Of a stretch of DNA of 64,000 nt, positions 1 to 11,007 are shown piece by piece. The position numbers were made by a program, and so were the translations under genes. The stretch is from the NCBI GenBank assembly GCA_965153355.1, contig OZ231128.1:930001-994000 (forward strand). Reading direction: 5' to 3'. Positions within the stretch are counted from its first letter, which is position 1; every line of letters starts with the position of its first letter. The stretch comes from Flaccisagitta enflata. Its lineage: Eukaryota > Chaetognatha > Sagittoidea > Aphragmophora. Under the pieces are notes generated by a model. That model saw only the letters and a list, made by a program, of their open reading frames with translations, was not told where the DNA came from and searched no databases.

Positions 1-229
1 GACTATATCAACTTCCTTTGCAAGTAATTTCTAAACGAGCAAAAGGACAAAAATATGGCTTGCGGCTTTCAAAAGATCTGTCAAAATCCTTCCTACATCT
101 CACTAATTTTGTCCAAATCGGTTCAGAAACATAGCTACAGTGATCTCCCAAAGTAGAGTAAAATTTCAATTTTTGGGACCTCAGACCATATCAACTTCAT
201 TTGCATTCAGCTCCTACAGAAATTGAACG
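1..229 (-). repeat. Satellite-like ~190-bp repeat monomer, reverse orientation
   Basis: This stretch is the reverse complement of the monomers tandemly repeated at 2675-3235. Shared blocks include the 'tttgtccaaat' segment, the 'cagtgatct' segment and the 'cctcagaccatatcaactt' segment. The monomer is AT-rich and has no reading frame. The repeat resumes after inserted elements at 618-644 and 1398-1545, so the sequence from 1 to 1545 is one old array broken by younger insertions. Confidence 0.75.
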
Positions 230-617
230 ACAAGGCCGGATACACGGCTACCCTAGCCGCGTGCGGGTGGGCAGGAGCAGTGCTGGAGAAGGTCACTAGG
301 GCATCTAGGTAGGGATGTGGAAGCGATTGACTGCTTCCGTTTTGGAGGATGGGATAGCTACTAGTTTTTGTACTACAAAATGGAAGCGGAAGCGGCAGCG
401 GTGGAAGCGGCACTAAAATCAACCGCTTCCACATCCTTACATCTAGGCAGGAGCCATTGGCTCAAAAAGCTAAAAAACGTCGATCGTCCGACCAAACGAC
501 CGATTGACCAACTGACCGACTGACTGACCGACCAACCAACCGACCGACCGACCCACCAACCAACCGACTAACTGACCGACATAGCAAGGTGTAGAGTTGC
601 GTAGCACGCGACTAAAA
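230..617 (+). mobile_element. HINE-like short element, copy 1 (with nested MITE)
   Basis: It starts ACAAGGCCGGATACACGG, carries the subterminal block CGCGTGCGGGTGGGCAGGAGCAGT and then a (GACC/GACT)n tetranucleotide block, and ends in a hairpin (AGTTGCG..CGCGACT) followed by CTAAAA. The same order is found in about nine other places in this window. It has no coding capacity. The traits match those reported for Helentron-associated elements; that family assignment is inference. A 130-bp hAT-like MITE is nested inside at 310-439. Confidence 0.6.
310..439. mobile_element. hAT-like MITE with 8-bp target duplication
   Basis: Terminal inverted repeats read TAGGGATGTGGAAGCG on the left and, reverse complemented, TAAGGATGTGGAAGCG on the right. 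The element is flanked by the perfect 8-bp direct repeat CATCTAGG (302-309 and 440-447). An 8-bp duplication is the hallmark of the hAT superfamily. At 130 bp it is non-autonomous. It sits inside the short hairpin-ended element, so it is the younger of the two. Confidence 0.75.
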
Positions 618-644
618 TTTTGCAGCATCTGATAGACCTATTGA

Positions 645-754
645 CAGCCCTGATCTTAGTGATTTTCTTCAGCGGGCCAGTCGGGCCCGCTCCCATCAAT
701 TTTAGCGTGCCCGACAGAGAAACAGCGGGCCCGAGATGTGCCAGAACTACTGTT

Positions 755-820
<66 letters not shown>

Positions 821-1135
821 AGATAAAAGAAAAAAGAATGAATGATGTTATGAAAAAAAGAAAAGAATGTAAAAAAGAAAAAAGAACAAGAAAAAAAAAA
901 GAAAAAAAGAAAAAAGAAAAAAAGAAAGAAAAAAGAGAGAAAGAAAAAGAAAAAAAAAAGAGGAAAGAAAAGAAGAAAGAAGAAAAAAAGAAAAAAGAAA
1001 AGGAAAAAAAGGATGGAAGAAAAAGAAAGAAAAAAAGTATAAAAGAAAGAAAAAAGAGAGAAAAATGAAAAAGAAGGGGAAAAAAAAGAGGAATAGAAAT
1101 AGAAGGAAAGTTGATAGTCTCTCTGTCTCTGTCTG

Positions 1136-1222
<87 letters not shown>

Positions 1223-1397
1223 CTCTCTCTCTCTCAGCATAAGTGCGATTAAAAATCAATATCCCCACTTGAGCAATAACAAGAAATTTCAAGCAAAATG
1301 AAAGCGGGCCCGTCGGGCCCGCAGCAAGAAAAACTTGCGGGCCCGACAGCCAAAAAGCGGGCCTCGGGCCCGCGGGCCCGCTCTAAAATCAGGGCTG
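645..1397. mobile_element. hAT-like non-autonomous element carrying GA/CT arms
   Basis: Both ends read CAGCCCTGATxTTAG, and the element is flanked by the perfect 8-bp direct repeat CCTATTGA (637-644 and 1398-1405), as expected for hAT. GC-rich palindromes built from GCGGGCCCG lie near both ends. The interior is an imperfect (GA)n tract at 757-816, a purine-rich stretch to about 1110, and a (CT)n tract at about 1112-1236. The whole element can therefore fold on itself. The open frames inside it are only reading of low-complexity DNA, not genes. Confidence 0.8.
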
Positions 1398-1545
1398 CCT
1401 ATTGAAAATCTTCTTGAATCTCACAAATTCAGTTGAAATCGGGTGAGAAACAACATTACAGTGATATTTGAAAGTAAAGTAAGATTTCGTTTTTTGAGTG
1501 CCAGACGCCATTGCCCTTATTTGCAACAACGTTGCTACTGTGATT
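1398..1545 (-). repeat. Degenerate satellite monomer, continuation
   Basis: After the hAT-like element the reverse-orientation satellite resumes: the 'cacaaattcag', 'gtgagaaacaac' and 'acagtgat' blocks line up with those in 1-229. The copy is more diverged than the first. Confidence 0.5.
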
Positions 1546-1558
1546 AACTTGTTACAGT

Positions 1559-1876
1559 TTGAGATGGATACAAAGTCTACCTGCGGCGCCTCTATCTTCC
1601 GACAGCATGGATAGGGGGAAGCCACCTCTACCAGAAATCTCACCTTCCAAAGCGCTCCCAGATTATGTTACGCAGCGTTCTGTGGTTTTTCTTGCGAGAT
1701 TCTGCCCCAATGCTGACAAATGGCTAAAGCAAAGTACTCCTTGGGATCACATCAAGGAGTATCAAACTGCAAAGGCAATTGTAAGAGGTGTTTGTCCAGT
1801 CAACGGCCCGGCTGAGCGCCTATGCGCTATCGCAAAGAAATACCGGGTATTTGCTAGGAAAGCGATAATATCATGA
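1559..1876 (+). pseudogene. Unrecognised open-frame fragment, about 90 informative residues
   Basis: An open frame of 105 codons without low-complexity sequence ends at a TGA at 1874. The convincing part begins near 1600 and contains the pieces VVFLARFCPN, WDHIKEYQTAKAIV and VNGPAERLCAIAK. The composition looks like protein, not chance. The pattern with a VNxxAER core resembles a motif I associate loosely with uncharacterised animal proteins of transposon-rich genomes, but I cannot name a family. There is no clear start codon or promoter, and only repeats surround it, so a broken fragment is likeliest. A single exon of a host gene cannot be excluded. Confidence 0.35.
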
Positions 1877-2508
1877 AATATGCATTTTTATCTTTATCCT
1901 TCCAATCAACCTTCATCCATCAATTTTTGAAGTTAAGGATATTGATTCTTTACCCAAGGAATCTTAATCATCTCAAGTATGTAACATGATTATGATTTTA
2001 TAAGCTTCTTTGTGGTGTTATTTCTCAAGGAATCGGGTCCTCGAGATGCCAAAGACAGAGAAAAGTTTTTTGCGTATATCTTCAGAGGACAAGAATTGAA
2101 AAGACGAAACTTTGACGTTTGAATTGTATTTGAATTGAGTATTCCTTGATATTTAGGAATTTCGTATTGCTATTTTTTCCAATTGTAATATTGAAATGTA
2201 TTCAAGTTAAAAAAACACATCCTAAATAATTAAAGAAAAGCGAGTTTAACAGTTTAACCTTTCCCTCAACAAAATTAAGTATTTTCAGCCTCAGGGGATC
2301 AACAGGTAAAAAACTAGATGCCTTAAAGGATTTTTTTCGACAGTCTCTCAATAAAATTTTACTGTGTTTACTGCAGCGACCCTGTAAGAGGCCTTGTCTG
2401 TCTGTGAAACCCTTGCTTTGTCTGTCTGTCAATCCATCAGTTGGTCAGTCAGTCAGTCAAAGTCTGTTAAGATGATGATCGAGTTAGAAAGTGTAAAAAC
2501 GCACATTG
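1877..2508. other. AT-rich stretch without recognised genes
   Basis: I see no supported gene here. A short run of GTCT/GTCA repeats at 2397-2458 resembles the tetranucleotide block of the short hairpin-ended elements but lacks their ends. Confidence 0.5.
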
Positions 2509-2672
2509 TGGGCAGGGGCCATATTTGAGGTCATTAGACCAATTGGGCAGGAGCAGTAAGGTCCAAAAACAAAAAACATAAAAAAAGTGTGACTGACCAA
2601 CCGACTAACCAACCGACTGACCAACCGACTGACCAAAAAAGCAGGATGTAGAGTCGCGTGCACGCGACTAAG
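2509..2672 (+). mobile_element. HINE-like short element, copy 2 (5'-truncated)
   Basis: It begins within the GGGCAGGGGCC block, continues with 'gaggtcattagacc', 'gggcaggagcagt', an 'aaaaaagtgtgac' spacer and a (CAACCGACT)n block, and ends in the perfect palindrome AGTCGCGTGCACGCGACT followed by AAG. The left end present in other copies (ACAAGGCCGG) is missing. It sits next to the satellite array. Confidence 0.6.
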
Positions 2673-2674
2673 AA

Positions 2675-3235
2675 TAAGATATAACTGTACTTTGGGAAAT
2701 CACTGTGGCTATGTCTCTGAACCAGTTTGGACAAAATTTGTGACATTTAGGAAGGATTTTGACAGATCTTTCAAAAGCCGCCAACTGTATTTTTCTCCCT
2801 TTATTCGTTTAGTAATTATTTGCGTATGAAGTTGATATGGTCTGAGGTCCCAAAAATTGAAAATTTTCTGTACTTTGGGAGATCACTGTAGGGTTGTTCC
2901 TCAACCAATTTGGACAAAATTTGTGAGATTTAGGAAGGATTTTGACAGATCTTTTAAATGCCACTAGCCATATTTTACTCCTTTTATTCGTTTAGAAATT
3001 ATTTACAAATGAAGTTGATATGGTCTTAGATCGCTGAAATCTAAATTTTGATATACTTTGGTAGATCACTGTAGCTATGTTTCTGAACCAATTTGGACAA
3101 AATTTATGAGATTCTGAAAGGATTTTGAAAGATCTTTCTGATGGGACCAACCGCGTTTTTTTGTATCAAAGCGTTTAGAAGCAATATGCAAATGAAGTTA
3201 AGTTGTTCAGCCATGTACCACTGCAACAACCCCAA
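2675..3235 (+). repeat. Satellite array, three ~185-190-bp monomers
   Basis: Three head-to-tail units each contain 'tactttgg', 'gatcactgt', 'accaatttggacaaaatttgtgag', 'ggattttga.agatctt' and 'cgtttag.aatta..tgcaaatgaagtt' blocks. The period is about 180-190 bp and divergence between units is visible. There is no coding content. Related degenerate units recur at 36100-36560, 44170-45330 and 46170-47110. Confidence 0.75.
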
Positions 3236-3635
3236 GGACTTCATTTTGGCCAATTGTTGACCAAAAATCCAAATGAACCATATTTTTTTGCAGAAATACA
3301 ATAATTGGAATGTATATTTTCTAAAAAAATCAACAATTTTGGTTTTTGTCATTTTCTACGACCACCTCCATCAGGACCTGATATTTGGCCAATTTGCGCC
3401 CCGTACCTGCCCCCCATGCACCGTGCATCAAAATCACCAACGACCAATACAAAATCCCACCAACCAACCAACCCACCTAAAACACCAACACCGTGCATCA
3501 AAATCACCAACGACCAATACAAAATCCCACCAACCAACCAACCCACCCAAGCCTTGGTTTTTATCTTCGCTCACCATCCATCCAAATTACCGCCAGGCGG
3601 TTATTAGTATTACTCTGAATTTTCCGCTTGAATAA
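3236..3635. repeat. Mixed repeat stretch with a 71-bp tandem duplication
   Basis: The segment beginning 'accgtgcatcaaaatcacca' occurs twice (about 3420-3482 and 3491-3553, spacing 71 bp), each copy ending in a CCAACCAACCAACCCACC tract. The rest is AT-rich and has no supported gene. Confidence 0.6.
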
Positions 3636-4107
3636 ACTCAGGATGGACTTCCTGAACTAGGATCCAGCTTCAAAGAAATCTTTCTTGTGGCGCTTTTTGA
3701 AAAAAATCCAAAATCAATAATTTTTCATTCTATATTGCACCCAGATTCGAGAGGGTTGTTAGAAAACCTTTTTAGATAGCATACTTGAATTCCTGATGAA
3801 ATTTCCTTTCGTTTGATAGGTCACACTATATATTTTACAAAAGAGATCAAATTTTCAATTTTTAGCCACTTACTTTTTGTGGTGGCTTAAAAATAAATTC
3901 TTTTCAAAAACATATAGTGCGACCTATCAAATGAAAGGAAATTTTATCAGGAATTCAGATATGCTATTTAAAAAGATCTTCTAACAACCCTAAAAATTCT
4001 GACATCAAAATAAGAGAAAAAACGATCAATTTTGGATTTTTTTCAAAAGGCGCCACAAGAAAGATTTTTTTGAAGCTGGATTCTTGTTCAGGAGGTCCAT
4101 ATTGAGT
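3636..4107. mobile_element. Palindromic foldback element, ~470 bp
   Basis: The left arm (ACTCAGGATGGACTTCCTGAAC...) is repeated in reverse complement at the right end with few mismatches, and the similarity runs almost to the centre near 3870. Inner matching blocks include 'ctttcttgtggcgc' and 'aggtc.cactata'. I could not fix a target duplication, so the exact ends are approximate. It has no coding capacity. Confidence 0.6.
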
Positions 4108-4221
4108 GTAAACAAGCAGGAACGGATGGTGCGCTGCTGATAATTACAAAATTTAAAATTTTTGTTTGATATAATGTAATATTTATGATTTTTAGCTTGA
4201 AAAAATCATCTTATTTAAATA

Positions 4222-4555
4222 CCGTATTTTCTCCATTTAGCGCCCCCCCTCCAAAAAGCGCCCCCCCTCTCTTTATTTCTTGGTATTACACTTTTCAAAA
4301 AAGATTTGGATAAAAATATTGAGAAAAATGATGAAATAACACAACTCAATGAGCCTTTTTCAAAGATTCAGACCAATATAAGCAATCAATATCTCCATTT
4401 TGAGTCAGATTTAGCATTTTGGTAGCCTTTCATGAAAATTATTGACTGAATGACAGTTCATATACAACATGAAAGGGGCGCTAATTAGAAGGTTAAAAAG
4501 CAAAGTCATATTTCAACTTTAAAAGCGCCCGGGGCGCTTTTTAGAGAAAATATGG
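4222..4555. mobile_element. TA-flanked MITE, 334 bp
   Basis: Inverted ends read CCGTATTTTCTCCATTTAGCG on the left against CCATATTTTCTCTAAAAAGCG (reverse complement) on the right. The element is flanked by TA on both sides (4220-4221, 4556-4557), consistent with Tc1/mariner-type insertion. GCGCCCC runs lie just inside both ends. There is no coding content. Confidence 0.65.
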
Positions 4556-4557
4556 TA

Positions 4558-4860
4558 GCCCTAACTAGAATTTTGTAAAAATGATTTTTTTTTATTTTTT
4601 CACATTTAAAATTTTTTTATATAAATAAGATTTGAACTTAAAAATGCTGTTAAACTGATAAGCAAAAATTAGGTAATATTTGATAAAAATCAAAAAAAAA
4701 AAATTATTAGGGTGACTTTTGAATTAAAGATAACCATGACACATAAAACAAAAATTAAAAAGATACAAAAAATAAAAAAATATATGAATAAAAAAAAACA
4801 AAAAAATCCACTATTACGACCTCTTTCCGGTCGGCGAGAGCCGCCTTATGCTGAAAGGCT
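4558..4860. other. AT-rich stretch without genes
   Basis: This is mostly A and T. Near 4815-4850 it contains the block TTACGACCTCTTTCCGGTCGGCGAGAGCCGCC, written here as two parts (TTACGACCTCTTTCCGG and TCGGCGAGAGCCGCC). The block recurs at 27772-27808 and, inverted, at 28880-28915. Confidence 0.5.
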
Positions 4861-4862
4861 TA

Positions 4863-6308
4863 TAGTCCAGACTTTTAAAAAAAAGCATCGGCGATTCTGC
4901 AGCAAAGCTTGAGAATTTGCATACAGGGTCAGTTTTTGATGCTGAACAAGACTAGGATTGGTGCATGTCTGAATTTTTTATGGACCTACCTAAAAAATGC
5001 ATTTTTTCTCAAAAAAAATTTCAAAATAGCGCCAACGCCAAATTGTTCGACGGATCATCAAAAAAATTTTTTTGAAGCAAAATATAGTTTTTTTCTACTT
5101 CCATACCAAATTTTATCAAAATCCGTTCACTAGAAGTGGAGTTATGGCTGTTTAAAGTCTGGGTATGTTTTTCAAAAAAACGCTATATTTGGTTTTTCGC
5201 CAAAAAAATTGAAAAAATCATTTTTAGACACAATATTGGTCTAAGGGACCAAAATCATGTACCTGGGGCCAAATTTGGGCCATTTTGCTTGGATTTGGGC
5301 CATTATATTTAGATCTAGGCCATATTGCTTTCACAAATTGCTGTACTGCTTCTGTGGTTTTTGGAGTGCATTTATACTGTTTTAGGCAAAGTGAATACTA
5401 AAATCAGTTTCAATTACTACAGCAAAGAAATAAGTGTTTCCTTTAGAAACAGTAAGAAGATACTTTTGATGCATCATCTTTGTCATTATTACTTTTTGAG
5501 CTGATATTTCTTCATGTGTGAATATAACTGCAAACAAATCAATCCAGGGCTTTGTCAATATCTCCAAGGTACATAGACAGGAAGAAGACTTGATTCTATA
5601 CAATACTGATATCTGTGAGCTATGAAAAATAAAAATGGTATGTAGTGATTCTTTTAACTGTTGGTTGCAATCAAAACTTGAAGGTTCAAAAAGGACCATT
5701 ATAAAACTTTGCAGTCAAGTAATTATGCCTATGGAGGACTGATTCCTGGAGCTGGCATCAAAAATTAGGCTATTTTTACAAAATTAGCTTTTTTTGAAAA
5801 TTGGGTGTAGATTTTGGTATCCAGTTTTTTGGTTTTTTAGCCATAACGGGAGCAAAACTGAATATTTTTTTGATCTGTTTTTTTCAGTAAGTGCCAAATG
5901 GTCAAAGTAATATCCATGCAAAATTTGGGGGTCTAAAAATGACTTTTTCAATTTTTTTGGCCAAAAACCAAATGTAGCGTTTTTTTGAAAAATATACCCA
6001 GACTTTAAACAGCCATAACTCCGCTTCTAGTGAACGGATTTTGATAAAATTTGGTAAGGAGGTAAAAAAAACCTACATTTTGCTTCAACAAAATTTTTAT
6101 GATGATCCCTTGAACGGTTTGGCGTTGGCGCTATTTTGAAATTTTTTTTTGAGAAAAAATGCATTTTTTAGGTAGGTCCATAAAAAATTCAGACATGCAC
6201 CGATCCTAGTCTTGTTCAACATCAAAAAATGACCCTGTATGCAAATTTTCAGGCTTTGCTGCAGAATCGCCGATGACTTTATTTTTATTCCTTTTGCAGC
6301 CTGGACTA
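4863..6308. mobile_element. Large foldback element flanked by TTA, 1446 bp
   Basis: The ends read TAGTCCAGAC and, reverse complemented, TAGTCCAGGC. TTA lies on both sides (4860-4862 and 6309-6311), as in PIF/Harbinger-type insertions. The arms of about 360-370 bp (4863-5225 and 5935-6308) are inverted copies of each other; matching blocks include 'atcggcgattctgcagcaaa', 'gcgccaacgccaaa' and 'agccataactcc'. A loop of about 700 bp separates them. No transposase frame is visible, so it is non-autonomous. Confidence 0.7.
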
Positions 6309-6413
6309 TTAATCGGTATTTCATAACAATCACGATAATTCCTGACTGCGGTGCGGCACAACCACGAAATTGGCGGTTGGAACGTTGGATTGTTTTTGAA
6401 ACCTGGCGTAGGT

Positions 6414-6415
<2 letters not shown>

Positions 6416-6500
<85 letters not shown>
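6416..6500. repeat. (CA)n microsatellite
   Basis: An uninterrupted dinucleotide tract of about 42 units lies immediately downstream of the foldback element. Confidence 0.95.
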
Positions 6501-6502
<2 letters not shown>

Positions 6503-6639
6503 CCTGGTCCCATCTTATTGTCAAAATAAGTCATTTCTAGTGAAGATGAAAAACGCGTTTGTTCCCATAGAGCAGAATGGCGCTGCTGCCTTTCTCTCAT
6601 TTTATCGGTTGGTTCTCATATTATTTTGGTTATTTTCCA

Positions 6640-6960
6640 TTTTGTGTCTCGACTTCTGTTCCTGGGACGCGTGAACACATACATTTATGCATTCAAGTGT
6701 GAGTGAGTTAGCCCATGAACAGAGTGAGCGAGCGAAGTGAAAATAGTGAAGCGAAGCGCTGCGTAGCGAGTGAGCAGCGTGAGCGTTGGAGCGAAAGAAC
6801 GTAGCAAGCGACCGAGAGACCCATGGAAAATGCGAATGTCTCTGACTAGAAACACCCCTTAGCGGTGGTTCTTTGTAAACTAAGCGACCATAAATACCCC
6901 CAAAAAAGTGAGACTGACAGACTGACAAGCCGATGTAGCAACTTGAGCGGTGACTTAATA
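6640..6960. repeat. GAGCGA-rich stretch and possible diverged hairpin element
   Basis: Irregular GAGTGAGCG/GAAGCGAAG motifs fill 6700-6830, and their reverse complement appears at 7440-7495. At 6905-6958 the order 'aaaaaagtgagac', GACT repeats, 'aagccgatgtagc' and 'gacttaa' echoes the right end of the short hairpin-ended family, strongly diverged. I see no gene. Confidence 0.35.
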
Positions 6961-7496
6961 AGACTGATTAAAAGGCAGACGGACAGGTTGGAATAGATTG
7001 AACTTGAGGCTTGTTGGTTTGAATAAAAGACTCCTTATTTGTCTTATTTCAAGGAAATGTCCCGTATTCGGATCAGAGTAAGAATTCTAATCTTGGTACA
7101 AATGTGTAGCAATTTTTACATATTTTAATAACTGTGTTTTGAAAAATTTACAAAAAAGAAAAAAAAATAACGAAGAAAGAAAATTAACAAAAAAAGAAAA
7201 TTAACAAAGAAATCTTGACATTTTCAAATGTTTTTGACCGGACAGATGAATCGGAAATGGGCGTCATTGAGGCAGATCGATTATTTTTTGTTCTATTCTT
7301 AATCAAGTCTGGCATAGATCACACCACTTAGAAATTTCATAACTCTAATTTTTTTTCACTCTTTAATATTTATCTGTGGTATATCCATCTGTGGTAGATT
7401 TGAACGACTGACGGTCACATGACAATTGCATTTCAAACGGGCCACTCGGTCGCTCACTACCTTCGTTTACTCGCACCGCTCACTCCGCTCACAGGC

Positions 7497-7497
<1 letters not shown>
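6961..7497. other. AT-rich stretch without recognised genes
   Basis: No supported coding or RNA feature. The final 55 bases are the inverted GAGTGAGCG-type motifs described for 6640-6960. Confidence 0.4.

Positions 7498-7587
<90 letters not shown>
7498..7587. repeat. (TTG)n microsatellite
   Basis: A trinucleotide tract of about 30 units in the same orientation as the longer tracts at 13311 and 50521. Confidence 0.95.
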
Positions 7588-7614
7588 AGTTGATAATTTT
7601 TTTTTGTAAATTTT

Positions 7615-7825
7615 TAGTCACGTGCTATGCGACTCAACACCCCGCTTTGTCCGTCCAACCGTCCATCGGTTGGTCGGTTCCCATTTTACTTTTCGGCATT
7701 TTTGAGCGTTTTGAGCTCACTGCTCCTGCCTAAATACTCCAGAGATCTTCACCATCACTGCTCCTGCCCATCCGCACGCGACTAGGGTAGCCGGCCTTGT
7801 ATCCGGCCTTGTATCCGGCCTTGTT
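7615..7825 (-). mobile_element. HINE-like short element, copy 3
   Basis: In reverse orientation it runs from TTTTAGTCACGTGCTATGCGACT through a (GTCC/GGTC)n block, 'ctgctcctgcc' twice, and CCGCACGCGACTAGGGTAGCCGG to the terminal GTATCCGGCCTTGT. The terminal 12-mer GTATCCGGCCTT is repeated in tandem at the end, which no other copy shows. Confidence 0.65.
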
Positions 7826-7965
7826 TCAAAGTCAAGTTACTTTTGAAGTGTTAGCCTGAATATGGGCTAAAAAGGGTTATTATTGCCAGACAATGCACTC
7901 AGCGTGTCTCTAAATTTAGTCTTTAAAAAGACGTTTCATTTTGTAACCCTACATATACATTACCG

Positions 7966-8030
7966 ACCAACCAACCGACCAACCCACAGACACAGCCAGA
8001 TATAGACGTGCTTTGACGCACCTAAAAAAG
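7966..8030 (+). mobile_element. Partial right end of a hairpin-ended element
   Basis: A (CCAACCGA)n block is followed by the hairpin GTGC-TTTGAC-GCAC and then CTAAAA. The layout equals the right end of the HINE-like family although the hairpin sequence differs. Only the right end is present. Confidence 0.4.
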
Positions 8031-8086
8031 AATCAAGTTTCCGTACATTTACTCCGTCTGTGACTGTGTTTGTTTTTTGTTTGTTT

Positions 8087-8225
<139 letters not shown>

Positions 8226-8441
8226 GACATCGAATGTTTAAATTTTGACATTGACACCGTGTTTTGCTATCTAATGTTAATGTTTAGTTATGTGTTTTAT
8301 GCGTTTTTAAAGGCTCATGTTTTTTGATGTTAGTTTTGTTTTCAAATGTTTGTATTGTTTTCAAAAGTTTGTTTTGTTTTTGAATGTTTGTTATGTTTTT
8401 TTTTTGTTTTCAAATGTCGACTAGTGTGACAGAAAGCTGGC

Positions 8442-8820
<379 letters not shown>

Positions 8821-9686
8821 CCAGACCGGAAATGGACTGGGAGAAAGACGGGGCCACATTTAATCGCTCTTTGTGGTGTCATTGATACGCTGTCAGTCTC
8901 AGTCATGTCAGTTGTAATCGTCTGTGCCCTCATTATCATCGTTGTCAGGGTCGTGATCATCGTCATTGTTCACGACCTCATTTTCATCATTTTTTTCAAT
9001 CTTTGTAAAAAAGGAGAAAAAAAATGAAGAAAAGGCGAAAAAAGTATTTCGCTCAGAATTCAGTAAGGAGATTTCGTTTTGGAAGCAATAAGGCTATTCC
9101 TTTTGGTGATGCGACAGATTTAGGGAGATACATTTCTTGTCACTGCCACACCACTATGGCATAGAACCTTAAAATCCACACTAGAGAACCGAGGATTGCG
9201 CGAACATCCCCCACCCCTACCCCTCTAGTGCTCAGTGCAAGCTACCTTCGCGTTGGTTTCAATTTCCCATAAGTGATTAACTATTGTTAACTTTTGAAAA
9301 AAACTGCGCCAGTAGTCTAGTAGTGTCATACTACATGAAAAAATGACAATTGATTTTTTATCGGTAATAGTGCACTGTGCCATGGGGCACCCCTCATGAC
9401 CACCCACACCACCACCTACCTTTATGTTTTCTCTATCCAACAAGCCCTAGAATGAGACTTTTTGCCGAAATCTTGACCATTTTTGCATTATTTTAGTTTT
9501 CAGGCTCCCACATCAATTTTGGCTCTTTTTGGGCCATTTTGGCCAACTTTGGCGAGGTGGCCTAACTCAGGGGGGCCCTGGAGTGGCCACCAATGATGTT
9601 TTCCCACCTATACACACCTTGCCCCATGTAAAAAACCGCGGCCAGCTCAAGGGGACGATATGAGGTCATTCTGAGACACCCCAATG
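8821..9686. other. Stretch without recognised genes
   Basis: Moderate-complexity sequence without an open frame that looks like protein. I found no repeats shared with the rest of the window. Confidence 0.4.
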
Positions 9687-10145
9687 GTCAGCGGTACCCA
9701 TTGCCCCTTTATGAGTATATGAGGGTGTGAGGTGGTGAGAGGGGCAGCGGCCCTGAAGAAGCCGATTACCTATGCTGTTTGTGTTTGAGCCTGGAGGCTT
9801 GAATTGGGGCCTTGAAGCTGGTATTTGAGCCTGGAGGCGGGGATATGAGCCTCGTGGCTAGGATCTGAGCCTCGTGGCTAGGATTTAAACCTTGAGACTG
9901 GGGTTTGAGCCTGGAGGCTAGGATTTGTGCCTCAAGACTGGGATTTGGGCCTCGAGGCTGGGATTTGGGCCTCGAGGCTGGGATTTGGGCCTCGAGGCTG
10001 AGATTTGGGCCTTGAGGCTAAGATTTGGGCCTCGAGGCTAAAAGTGGGGGGGGGTACGAAGGAGGAGAAGAAGGAGAAGGAGGAGGAGAAATTTCTCCTG
10101 TGTGAAAGCATAGGTCATCAGCCCCTTCGGGGCCGCTGCCCAAAA
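9687..10145. repeat. GC-rich dispersed repeat enclosing a 20-bp minisatellite
   Basis: The left part (GGTCAGCGGTACCCATTGCCC, then GGGGCAGCGGCCC) and the right part (CAGCCCCTTCGGGGCCGCTGCCC) belong to a family seen at seven or more places in this window. Between them lie about thirteen degenerate 20-bp units of the form GGATTTGGGCCTCGAGGCTG (9780-10040) and a GGAGAA tract. The reading frame at 10148 begins just two bases after the right part. Confidence 0.7.
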
Positions 10146-10147
10146 GC

Positions 10148-10973
10148 ATGAAGTCGCAGGAGATGAAAGAGATGGCTAAAAATTTCCAAATGTCAACTCC
10201 ACCGCCATCTCAGCAGAGAAAAAGAGTCCGCGCATCTGTTTCCGGCGCCGAAGGCGGAACTACTCCCCCTAATAGCGCCAACAGCCTAGCAGCGGCTCTT
10301 TCTCCTCCACCTCCTCCTTCTGCTCCTCCTCATCCTCCTCCTCCAGCGAAGGATCTCCCACCTCATCCGTCTCCATACCATCATTCAGTGTCATTTCCAT
10401 CGGCGCTGATAAAAGACAATGACGGTCAAGTGTCCTTCACGATGAGGATGACCAACTTTCCTACCGTCCCTCAACCCGAGTACATGGAGGACGTCAACAG
10501 AGATCTTGATTCATCCATGAAAATACTCGGAAATCATAAAAGGTCGGTCGAGGAGTTGAGACTGAAATGGTTGGACTGCGGCGAGTTGAATCCAGCGCGA
10601 GAAGAATTCCTCGTTTCCGCAGAAACGTATCTCACCGGCTATTACGAGTTGGCAAAAAAGACCTTTGCAACGAGGTTTGCTATTGCCGTTCCACGCGCCA
10701 CCATCAATCCCAGCGCGCCCCCTCTCATCGAAGGGTACACATTCTCAAGGCGTTACTCGGCGGATCTCCTGAAACATACGGAGATGCATCACGCCTTAAA
10801 TCCAGTGGCGCCCCCTCCTCCTCCTGCTCCTCTTCTTCTTCCTCCTTCATCGAGCACAGAGTCGAACACAGCGGCATTGTCTGTTACTACAACACCGACG
10901 TCCACTTCCTCCAGCGCACGCGAAGACGTGGCGACAAATCCCAACTTGTCGTTGATCAACAAGAAGCAGCAGC

Positions 10974-11007
<34 letters not shown>

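Noticed and set aside
230-617. Canonical Helitron
   Set aside because: The end CTAA and hairpin fit, but the 5' TC start and A-T target are lacking. Insertion in TT, subterminal repeats and the central tandem block fit Helentron-type elements better.
737-1292. Long open frames encoding Arg-Glu, Ser-Leu or Lys-Glu repeats
   Set aside because: They are translations of GA/CT and purine-rich tracts within a hAT-like element; the same is true of the frames in the tracts at 8443, 13311, 29033, 43460, 50510, 61737 and 62968.
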